Source: an uncultured Prevotella sp. (lineage in GTDB: Bacteria; Bacteroidota; Bacteroidia; Bacteroidales; Bacteroidaceae). Taken from it: DNA of 31,022 nt. Under the pieces are notes generated by a model. That model was not told the DNA's origin, did not search any database, and saw nothing but the letters and a program-made list of their open reading frames with translations. The stretch spans positions 1 through 31,022 of the forward strand of contig CAKPWR010000033.1 of assembly GCA_934196725.1 (NCBI GenBank), in the 5' to 3' direction. Of the stretch, positions 7,077 to 15,100 are shown piece after piece. The position numbers and the translations under genes were made by a program. How positions within the stretch are numbered: position 1 is the first letter of the stretch; each line of letters starts with the position of its first letter.

Positions 7077-7525
7077 AGCAGGAATTAGTAACCTTCGGAA
7101 AAGCTGAGCTGACAGCATCAATAGCCTCGATAGTAGACTTCGGACTGGCTTTCTTTCTCTCCGACATCATCGGAATATACTACGGACTAGCCAATGCCCT
7201 AGGCGTCATGAGCGGAGGAATCACCAACTGCACCCTCAACTATCGCTACGTATTCGGCGATTCCAAGCGCAAGAAAAAGAACGTGGCATGGCGATATTTC
7301 ATCATCTGGGCCTTGAGCTGGACACTCAATTCAGGCGGTACCATCGCCTTGACAGAAGCCATCAACCTGCATGAACACGTCAATATCCACTACATGATTC
7401 CAAAATGTGTGGTTTCATTTCTTGTAGCTGTGCTGGTGAATTATCCCGGACAAAGAAAATTCGTGTTTAAGAAAAAGGACGAAGAAGATATTCCGGAAGG
7501 AAGGAATTCAGAAGACCTCCAATAA
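7064..7525 (+). CDS. GtrA-like small membrane protein
   Basis: The start is the ATG at 7064 (MGKIKQELVTFGKAELTAS), overlapping the end of the phosphatase gene by 13 bp. The frame is open further upstream, but there it is only the shadow of the phosphatase gene. The 153-residue product has about four membrane segments and GtrA features: an ASIVDFGLAFFLSD first helix, a polar NCTLNYRYVFGDSKRKKKN loop and a final helix followed by YPGQRKFVFK. GtrA proteins are thought to move or present polyprenyl- or lipid-linked sugars across membranes. Its place inside the lipid operon suggests help with flipping a lipid or headgroup intermediate, which is inference. Confidence 0.8.
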   Translation: MGKIKQELVTFGKAELTASIASIVDFGLAFFLSDIIGIYYGLANALGVMSGGITNCTLNYRYVFGDSKRKKKNVAWRYFIIWALSWTLNSGGTIALTEAINLHEHVNIHYMIPKCVVSFLVAVLVNYPGQRKFVFKKKDEEDIPEGRNSEDLQ

Positions 7526-7560
7526 GGAGGAAAAAGGAAATTACAAATGACAATAAACAA

Positions 7561-8265
7561 ATGAATTACAGAGATTTCTTACAAAAAGTAATCTACGTGA
7601 TGATCAATCCTCTCATCAAGGCGATGATAAAGATTGGCATCACGCCAAACATCGTGACGCTGGTAGGTTTTATCGGCAATATTCTTGCAACCTGCTTCTT
7701 TATTGACGCAGCGTGGATTCTGGGAATGGGCGGAGTCAACAGCGACCCTACCCTGATGACTGCCGGCACTAGCGACTATACTTATGCCGACTGTATGACA
7801 ATCATCGGATGGGGTGGATTTATCATTCTTGCCTCTGGTCTCTTCGACATGATGGATGGAAGACTGGCTCGCATGAGCGGCAAGAGCAGTCTCTTTGGTG
7901 CACTTTGGGATTCTACACTCGACCGTTACAGCGAACTGGTCAGTCTCTTCGGCATCTGCCTGGTCTTCCTCCTTACCGACAAGGGCGAATGGTTCTGGAT
8001 GGGCGTAATGACCTTTGCTGCCATGACGGGTTCCGTGATGGTTAGCTACGTTCGTGCCCGTGCAGAAGGTCTTGACATCGAGTGCAAGGTAGGATTCATG
8101 CAACGCCCAGAGCGAGTAGTCGTTACCGCCGTATCCGCAATCGTTACAGGCATTACCGGAGATTTATGGTGGTTAGCGAGCGGTATGATTCTCATCGCCA
8201 TTCTTGCCAACATCACAGCATTCTGGCGCATCGCGCATTGCTATCGAGTAATGAAAAAAAAATAA
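7561..8265 (+). CDS. CDP-alcohol phosphatidyltransferase, candidate phosphatidylinositol-phosphate synthase
   Basis: The 234-residue membrane enzyme has an intact catalytic signature, DG(x2)AR(x8)G(x3)D(x3)D, in DGRLARMSGKSSLFGALWDS and the following TLD. The family moves a phosphatidyl group from CDP-diacylglycerol to an alcohol. Possible acceptors are glycerol 3-phosphate (PgsA) or inositol 1-phosphate (PIP synthase). The operon context, with an AUR1-like enzyme and a PgpA-like phosphatase, points to inositol phosphate. A loop of about 30 residues between the first membrane segments (around 55-85, GVNSDPTLMTAGTSDYTYAD) is longer than usual for PgsA. GGAGG lies just after the preceding stop codon, 31 bases before this start. 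Confidence 0.85.
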   Translation: MNYRDFLQKVIYVMINPLIKAMIKIGITPNIVTLVGFIGNILATCFFIDAAWILGMGGVNSDPTLMTAGTSDYTYADCMTIIGWGGFIILASGLFDMMDGRLARMSGKSSLFGALWDSTLDRYSELVSLFGICLVFLLTDKGEWFWMGVMTFAAMTGSVMVSYVRARAEGLDIECKVGFMQRPERVVVTAVSAIVTGITGDLWWLASGMILIAILANITAFWRIAHCYRVMKKK

Positions 8266-8271
8266 GAGAAA

Positions 8272-9120
8272 GTGTTTAGCATATATTTAATCATTCTATT
8301 GGTCGTGCTGATGGCTTGGAAGAAGACCCGCAGCTTTGCCATCTACTTCCTGCCTTGGTTCCTCTTCGGAATCATCTACGACTCGATGCGCCTCTACCCA
8401 AACTATAAGGTAAACTCCATCGACGTAATACACCTGTATGAAGCAGAGAAATATCTCTTTGGAATAGCAGCCACTACCGCTGCCGAACTGCAGGCTGTAG
8501 CCGACCATACAAGTATCATGATACCGGGCGAATACTTCAAGGTTCACAACTGCGGAGTAGCCGATTTCATGGCAGGCATCTTCTACCTGTGCTGGGTACC
8601 CGTACCTATCGCCTTCGCCATTTATCTCTACATCAAGAAGCAGTATTCTTGGTTCAGACGATTCTCCTGGGCTTTTCTCCTGGTAAACCTCATTGGCTTT
8701 ATCGGCTATTATATCTACCCAGCTGCCCCACCTTGGTATGCGATGAACTACGGTTTCGAGCCGGTTCTCCACACCCCGGGTAATGTGGCTGGTTTAGGAA
8801 GATTTGATGAAATGACGGGACTTTCCATCTTTCATGGACTGTACGGCAAGAACGCCAATGTATTTGCTGCCGTTCCTAGTTTGCACGCAGCCTACATGTT
8901 CCTCACTACTATCTATGCAGTAATGAGCCATAAACGTTGGTACACAATAGCCCTATTCGCTTTCATCTGCTTAGGAATCTGGTGGACAGCCGTTTATTCC
9001 GGCCATCATTACATCATCGATGTCATCTTAGGCATCCTCACCACCCTTATTGGTGTAATACTGATGGAACTGGGAGGTTTAAAGGGCTTCCTGGGAGAAA
9101 GAAAGAATCTAAGATATTAG
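8272..9120 (+). CDS. AUR1-like PAP2 superfamily enzyme, candidate inositol-phosphoceramide synthase
   Basis: A GTG at 8272, six bases after the previous stop, is the likely start, giving 282 residues; the next in-frame ATG at 8311 would remove most of the first helix. The protein is multi-pass and carries the AUR1/Ipt-type motifs PAAPPWY (about 151-157), AVPSLHAAY (about 202-210) and YSGHHYIIDV (about 243-252), with histidines in the second and third as catalytic candidates. It lacks the KxxxxxxRP first motif of classical PAP2 phosphatases, as AUR1 proteins do. AUR1 enzymes move phosphoinositol from phosphatidylinositol to ceramide. It is the last gene of the operon and is followed by a strong terminator. 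Confidence 0.8.
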   Translation: MFSIYLIILLVVLMAWKKTRSFAIYFLPWFLFGIIYDSMRLYPNYKVNSIDVIHLYEAEKYLFGIAATTAAELQAVADHTSIMIPGEYFKVHNCGVADFMAGIFYLCWVPVPIAFAIYLYIKKQYSWFRRFSWAFLLVNLIGFIGYYIYPAAPPWYAMNYGFEPVLHTPGNVAGLGRFDEMTGLSIFHGLYGKNANVFAAVPSLHAAYMFLTTIYAVMSHKRWYTIALFAFICLGIWWTAVYSGHHYIIDVILGILTTLIGVILMELGGLKGFLGERKNLRY

Positions 9121-9144
9121 GAAATCCAATAAAGCTATAAAGCA

Positions 9145-9190
9145 AAGCGCCTGACTCAGAATCAATGATCTAAGCCAGGCGCTTTTTTAT
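9145..9190 (+). terminator. Terminator of the lipid operon
   Basis: AAGCGCCTG (9145-9153) pairs with CAGGCGCTT (9176-9184), with further imperfect pairing inside, followed by TTTTTT. On the minus strand a weaker T-rich tail follows, so it may also serve the converging GNAT gene that ends at 9222. Confidence 0.85.
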
Positions 9191-9221
9191 CTTAAAATCG
9201 CATTTTCCAAACAAATTTATC

Positions 9222-10376
9222 TTATCTAACCATCACTTTACGGTAACATCTGCGGCGACGATGCTGTTCGCTTTCCAGATATTGCCATTGGCTCTGCACA
9301 CCTTTATTGCTTTCCATCTGTGGCATAGCCTCAGCCCATTTAAATCCATAACGGCGATATTGCTCAATAAGATCAGCAAAGATCAAGGCATTGGCACCCT
9401 TGGCACGATACTCAGGCAATACACCTATCAGGAGCAAATCTACCGTATCAGTTGCATGAAGCTTCATTACCTTCAGAATCTTCAACCAGCCCCAAGGCAA
9501 CAGTTTACCATTTCCAATCTTCTGCAAAGCATCGGTAAAGGAAGGGAAAGATACACCAAAGCCAATCAATCTGTTGCCATCATTACCATCTACTACACCC
9601 GTAACCAGATTCAGATCAGCCTTCTTGATATAATCATTTACATACTTATCTATCTGACTTTCCGTAAGCTGCTGGAAATCATAAAGGTCTTTATAAGTTT
9701 CGTTTACGATATGAAACACCTCTCGTCCCATACCACCCTTAACCAACTCTCGGGAAGTAAACTTATGCACATGCAGATTGTATCTTTTTTCTATCATCTC
9801 TGCTGTTCTGGCAAACTTGGCTGGGGTTTCCTCAGGCACCTTGATGCGATATTCCAGCCAGTCATTATCCTTCTCATAGAACGACATGGCTTCCATGTGG
9901 TTCTTGTAATAAGGATAATTATAATTGATATACATGGTAGATTTATGATGGAATCCCTCGATGAGCAATCCTTCACGGTCCATATCTGTAAAGCCAAGCG
10001 GTCCTACGCACTCAGTCATTCCCTTTGTGCGTCCCCAAGCCTCAACAGCATTTAATAAAGCCTGCGATACTTCCAAATCATCCACAAAATCAAACCATCC
10101 GAATCTCACCTGCTTCTTATTCCATTGTTCATTGGCACGACGATTGATGATGGCTGCAACACGACCCACGATACGAGCCTCGCTGTCTACAGCCAGGAAA
10201 TACTGTGCCTCGCAGAATTCAAAGGCAGGATTCTTATGCTTACTCAACGTATTCATTTCATCAAAGCGCAAGAAGGGAACAGCAAATTTATTGCCCTTAT
10301 ACAGCTCATAATAGAAGTTTACGAAGGCTCGCAATCCCTTTCGGGTTGTTACTGGTATTATTCTTATATTGCTCAT
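9222..10376 (-). CDS. GNAT-fold acyltransferase-like protein, substrate unknown
   Basis: The 384-residue protein belongs to a widespread family usually annotated as a GNAT N-acetyltransferase or hypothetical protein. It has the family's typical opening (FVNFYYELYKGNKFAVPFLR at about 18-37), a central FLAVDSEARIVGRVAAIINR strand-helix (about 61-80), the VGPLGFTDMDREGLLIEGF segment (about 124-142) and a second acetyltransferase-like half ending IGVLPEYRAKGANALIFADL (about 318-337), which resembles the acyl-CoA-binding loop. The arginine-rich tail (RRRRCYRKVMVR) is notable. It converges on the lipid operon. A lipid N-acyltransferase role is conceivable, because bacterial ceramide synthesis uses a GNAT-type enzyme, but I cannot show homology to it from here. 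Confidence 0.65.
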   Translation of the reverse strand: MSNIRIIPVTTRKGLRAFVNFYYELYKGNKFAVPFLRFDEMNTLSKHKNPAFEFCEAQYFLAVDSEARIVGRVAAIINRRANEQWNKKQVRFGWFDFVDDLEVSQALLNAVEAWGRTKGMTECVGPLGFTDMDREGLLIEGFHHKSTMYINYNYPYYKNHMEAMSFYEKDNDWLEYRIKVPEETPAKFARTAEMIEKRYNLHVHKFTSRELVKGGMGREVFHIVNETYKDLYDFQQLTESQIDKYVNDYIKKADLNLVTGVVDGNDGNRLIGFGVSFPSFTDALQKIGNGKLLPWGWLKILKVMKLHATDTVDLLLIGVLPEYRAKGANALIFADLIEQYRRYGFKWAEAMPQMESNKGVQSQWQYLESEQHRRRRCYRKVMVR

Positions 10377-10491
10377 TACTGTTATTACTCGATTTTAATC
10401 AAATTCTGATCAGTATAATTAGTCCGTTTTATACAGTTAGTCAGTCCATACATCTTGTTTTACAAGAAGATAGGGAACTACAATTCGTCTG

Positions 10492-10523
10492 CAAAAATAC
10501 TACATATTTTTGACAGAGGCAAG
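10492..10523 (-). promoter_or_regulatory. Likely promoter of the GNAT gene
   Basis: On the minus strand TATTTTTG (10492-10499) with CTTG (10520-10523) 20 bp upstream. The untranslated leader would be about 110 bases. Confidence 0.55.
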
Positions 10524-10594
10524 TTTTTAGAGTATTTTTATTTAAAAAAGTTCACATAAATCCCATTATTGGGCGATAATCGAAAATAAAATAG

Positions 10595-10602
10595 TACCTT
10601 TG
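10595..10602 (+). promoter_or_regulatory. -7 box of the MATE gene; decides its start
   Basis: TACCTTTG. Transcription should start around 10606-10610, so the in-frame ATG at 10604 would not be in the mRNA. This places the true start at 10637. The -33 match (TTG at 10569-10571, 23 bp away) is weak. Confidence 0.65.
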
Positions 10603-10636
10603 CATGGTCAAAAAAGAAGAAAGCAGATTTTTCACA

Positions 10637-11989
10637 ATGAAGAAAACTAGAGATAATTATACATTCCTGACCCAAGCCCCTGTGCACAAGGTTGTTTTCA
10701 CGATGGCGATTCCTACCATCATCAGCATGTTGTCTACGAGTATGTACAATCTCGCCGACACCTATTTCGTGGGAAGCATCAACACCCAGAGCGTAGCAGC
10801 TGTGGGTGTATCGTTTGCCATGATGGCGGTAATACAGGCAGTAGGTTTTTTCTATGGTCATGGAGCTGGCAATTATATCTCTCGTAAGTTGGGCGCCAAA
10901 GAGGAGGAGAACGCCAGAAAGATGGCTGCTACCGGCTTTGTATTAAGCTTTCTTACAGGTTTGGCCATCGCAATACTGGGACAGCTGTTTCTTACCCCAC
11001 TCTGTCTTATTTTGGGATCAACTCCCACCATTCTTCCCTATACAGAGCGTTATCTGGGCATCATCCTGTTAGGTGCTCCTTTCATGACTACCTCTCTGAC
11101 ACTCAACAACATGATGCGTTTTCAGGGCAACACGATGTATGCGATGAAAGGCATCATGTCGGGCGTATTGCTGAATCTGATTCTCGCCCCATTGCTCATT
11201 CTCTACTTCGAGCTGGGTATTACGGGTGCAGCCATCGCTACTCTCATCAGCCAATGTTTCGGTTGCGCCATCCTCTTCTGGATGACCCACAAAGGACAGA
11301 ATATCCGCATTCATCTGCGTAATTTTACCCCGAACAGAGCCTTTGCCAAAGAGATTATCTTTGGCGGAACCCCATCCCTGTCAAGACAAGGCTTGGGAAG
11401 TATCGCCACCTTGGTATTGAATGTGGCAGCGGGAGCTTACGGAGATGCTGCCATTGCCGGCATGAGCATCGTCACCCGCATCTCTTTCTTTACCTATGCT
11501 GTGGTAATCGGATTGGGACAAGGATTCCAGCCGCTCTGTGGTTTCTGCTATGGAGCCAAACTATACGCTCGCGTCAAGGAAGCTTTTTATTACTGCATCA
11601 AGTGTGGTACGATATTCCTGGCTGTCTGTGCCGTGATTGGCTTCATTTTCTCAGAGCCTATCATCGAACTATTCCGTGATGATGCCAAGGTAATAGAGGT
11701 TGGTTCCATGGCTTTGAAATGGCAGGTTATCAGTTTTCCTCTGGTTGCCACCATCGTACTTACCAACATGCTGATGCAGACCATCCGCAAGCCTATCCGT
11801 GCCAATATCGTTGCTGCAGCAAGAAGCGGTTTGTTCTTCATTCCGCTCATCTTTATCCTACCCCATTTCTTCGGTTTGCTAGGTGTAGAAATGTGTCAGG
11901 CATGGGCAGACGTCTGCTCCTTTACCGTGGCTATTCCGATAGCTTGGAGTGCGTTTAGAGATATGAGAAGAGATATGAGAAAGGAGTGA
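10637..11989 (+). CDS. MATE family efflux transporter
   Basis: From the ATG at 10637 the product is 450 residues (MKKTRDNYTFLTQAPVHKVV), the usual size of MATE exporters, with about twelve membrane segments in two similar halves. Typical features are IPTIISMLSTSMYNLADTYF in the first helix, the GAGNYISRKLGAKEEENARK loop after helix two, and the second-half IVTRISFFTYAVVIGLGQGF with a following QPLCGFCYGA. These proteins export drugs or metabolites using sodium or proton gradients; the substrate cannot be told. An in-frame ATG 11 codons upstream is rejected because it sits in the promoter. The gene appears monocistronic, as the next gene has its own promoter. Confidence 0.92.
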   Translation: MKKTRDNYTFLTQAPVHKVVFTMAIPTIISMLSTSMYNLADTYFVGSINTQSVAAVGVSFAMMAVIQAVGFFYGHGAGNYISRKLGAKEEENARKMAATGFVLSFLTGLAIAILGQLFLTPLCLILGSTPTILPYTERYLGIILLGAPFMTTSLTLNNMMRFQGNTMYAMKGIMSGVLLNLILAPLLILYFELGITGAAIATLISQCFGCAILFWMTHKGQNIRIHLRNFTPNRAFAKEIIFGGTPSLSRQGLGSIATLVLNVAAGAYGDAAIAGMSIVTRISFFTYAVVIGLGQGFQPLCGFCYGAKLYARVKEAFYYCIKCGTIFLAVCAVIGFIFSEPIIELFRDDAKVIEVGSMALKWQVISFPLVATIVLTNMLMQTIRKPIRANIVAAARSGLFFIPLIFILPHFFGLLGVEMCQAWADVCSFTVAIPIAWSAFRDMRRDMRKE

Positions 11990-12048
11990 ATACCCATTCT
12001 TTGTCTCCCCAAAAGTCATAAGCTTATTGGCAAAATTTATAGCCGTCT

Positions 12049-12080
12049 TTTGGTTTTCTTGAAAGATTTTTGTAATTTTG
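12049..12080 (+). promoter_or_regulatory. Promoter of the activase gene
   Basis: TTTG (12049-12052) and TAATTTTG (12073-12080), spacing 20 bp. The start codon at 12102 lies about 21 bp after the -7 box. Confidence 0.75.
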
Positions 12081-12101
12081 CAGGCTGAAAAAAGAAGAGA
12101 A

Positions 12102-15100
12102 ATGGAGAAAGCAAAATATAGTATCGGACTCGATGTTGGCTCAACAACAGCCAAAATTGCCGTTATCGATGGCAAGAAAAACTTGATTTACTCAAAATAC
12201 GAACGCCACAACGCTCGTGTCAAAGAACTTGTGTCTCATTATTTCGATGAGATTAACCAGTTGATAGGCGATACAAAAGTAAATATCTGCGTTACGGGAA
12301 GCGTGGGCATGGCTACGGCAGAACAGCTGCAGGCTGAGTTTGTTCAGGAAGTAGTGGCAGCCTCGGTTTATGCCCGTAAGGCTCATCCTGAGGCAAAGGC
12401 TCTCATCGATATCGGTGGAGAGGATGCAAAGGTTGTTTTCTTCAAGCCTAATGGCGGAATGGAGCTTCGCATGAACGGTAACTGTGCCGGTGGAACAGGT
12501 GCATTTATCGACCAGATGAGCGTATTGATGGGTGTAGACAACCAGAAAATGAGCCAGTTGGCTATGAATGCCCAACATGTTTATCCGATGGCAGCCCGCT
12601 GTGGTGTCTTCGCCAAGACCGATATCCAGAACCTCATGGCACGTAATCTCCCTGAAGAGGATATTGCGGCAAGTATCTTTCATAGCATCGCAGTACAAAC
12701 TGTGGTGACGCTTTCTCATGGCATCGACTTCGAGGCTCCTATCCTACTTTGCGGTGGTCCGCTGACCTTTCTCCCTGCACTCCGCAAAGCATTCTGCGAC
12801 TATATGCATCTGTCAGAAAATGATTTCATCGTATCAGAAAATAGCAATCTGATTCCTGCGTTGGGATGCGCCTACCGTAATTCTCCCAAAGATGACACAG
12901 ATGACACAAATGACAAAGATGCTTCTGATGCTGACGGAATCCAATTTTCTGTTCTCAGGAAACGCTTACATCAGGAAATAAAGATTGAGTGGAATAGTAG
13001 CCTGGAACCTTTGTTTAAAAGCGAAATGGAGCACGATAAATGGCTCCAGTCAAAAGCAAGATTTGCTACCGAAACCCATCCTTTGGCAAAAGGTAAGCAG
13101 CAGGTGGTCATCGGTATTGATTCCGGCTCCACTACGACCAAGATTGTGGCAGTTAGAATGGGAAGCAATACGGATGCAGATGGAAAATCTGACCAAAAGG
13201 ACAAGGGCGATATTGTCTTTACAAACTATCGCCTGAACCTAGGCAACCCTATCAAGGCGGTAGCCGACGGTCTGAACGCCCTGAAGCAGGAAGCAGAGCA
13301 TAGAGGGGCAGAACTGGAAATCGTAGGCTCTTGTTCTACCGGCTATGGCGAAGAACTGATTAAGGCTGCATTCGGACTTGACAGCGGCATTATCGAAACC
13401 ATGGCACACGAACGGGCTGCTGCATCACTCATGCCTGACGTCAGTTTCATCCTTGATATTGGCGGACAGGACATGAAGGCTATCTTCGTAGAGAAAGGTG
13501 CTGTAGTTAGAATGGAACTCAACGAGGCATGCTCTTCCGGTTGCGGGACCTTCATACAGACTTTTGCCAATAACATGGGATATTCTGTAGGTGATTTTGC
13601 CAAACTTGCCTGCCAGTCTAAAGCTCCTTGCGACTTGGGTACCCGCTGCACGGTCTTCATGAATTCCAAGGTAAAGCAGGTACTCAGAGAGGGGGCATCC
13701 GTGGCTGACATTTCTGCAGGAATCTCTTATTCGGTTATCAAGAACTGTCTTTACAAAGTACTGAAACTCCATGGTAATGAGAACCTTGGAGGAAAAATCG
13801 TCGTACAGGGTGGTACCATGAGAAACGATGCTGTGGTAAGAGCTTTCGAATTGCTGACTCATACCGAGGTGGCTCGTAGCAACATGCCTGAATTGATGGG
13901 TGCCTATGGCTGTGCCCTGCATGCGGCGGCTGATTACCAAACAGGAATGAATGCCCGCAGCATTGACGACCTTCAGAATCTCGCTCATTACGAAACCAAG
14001 CAGCTGCAATGTAAAGGCTGTGAGAACCATTGCTATGTTTCTCGCTACACCTTCGCTGGCGGCAATAAGTTTTACTCGGGAAACAAGTGTGAACGGGTTT
14101 TCAACAATAAGGGAGCAAATGAGATAAAAGGTAAGAATATTTACGAATATAAATATCACTTACTCTTTGACGGTAAGGAAATTAAGCACTTTGATATCAC
14201 AAAACGCCACATCAAGGTTGGTATCCCCCGCATTCTCAACATGTATGAGGATTTTCCGTTCTGGAATGCCCTGCTTCATGCAGCAGGTTTCGATGTCATT
14301 CTCTCTTCTGATTCAACCTTCAGCCAGTATGAAGGAGCCTTGAATACAGTTATGAGCGACAACATCTGCTTCCCTGCCAAGTTGGCTCACAGCCATCTCA
14401 AAGAGCTTAATGAAAACCCGGAGGTAGACCGCATCCTGATGCCATACGTAGTATATGAGCACAATGACGACCCGAAGAATACGCTGAACAGCTTCAACTG
14501 TCCTGTGGTTTCGGGCTATAGCGATGTCATCAAATCGGTAATAGTTCTGAAGAAACCGATTGATTCTCCAGTCATCAACTTTGCACAACCCAAGGCTTTG
14601 GAAAAGCAAATCGTGGATTATCTCAAGAAATTGGGAGTAGACAGAAAGACTGCCCGAAAGGCCTTGAGAGAAGCACTCTATGCGCAAGCTGCCTACTCAG
14701 CAGAAATCAAGATGAAAGGTTGGGAGATTCTCAACCAGGACGAGGAGAAGCCTCATCTTACCATCCTCCTGGCTGGCCGTCCTTATCATACTGACCCGTT
14801 GGTTCAGCACAAGTTGAGCGAGATGATTGCAAACCTGGGAGTCAACGTAATCAGCGAAGACATCGCCAGAGGCTCATCAGACAACAACGATGCATACAAC
14901 AGCCAGCCTGAGACTTATCTTGTCAAGCAATGGGCTTACATGAACCGTATCATGAAGGCTGCGCAATGGGCAGCCGAACAGGGTGACAATGTACATTTCG
15001 TACAGATGACCAGCTTCGGTTGCGGTCCTGACAGCTTTATCCAGGACGAGATTCGTGACATCATGAAGCGCCACAACAAGCCTTTCACGCTCTTGAAGAT

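Noticed and set aside
10604..10636. Eleven-codon N-terminal extension of the MATE protein
   Set aside because: Its ATG overlaps the end of the -7 region and would lie upstream of the transcription start.
12078..12101. TTG start for the activase
   Set aside because: The TTG is part of the TAATTTTG promoter box; the ATG at 12102 follows naturally.
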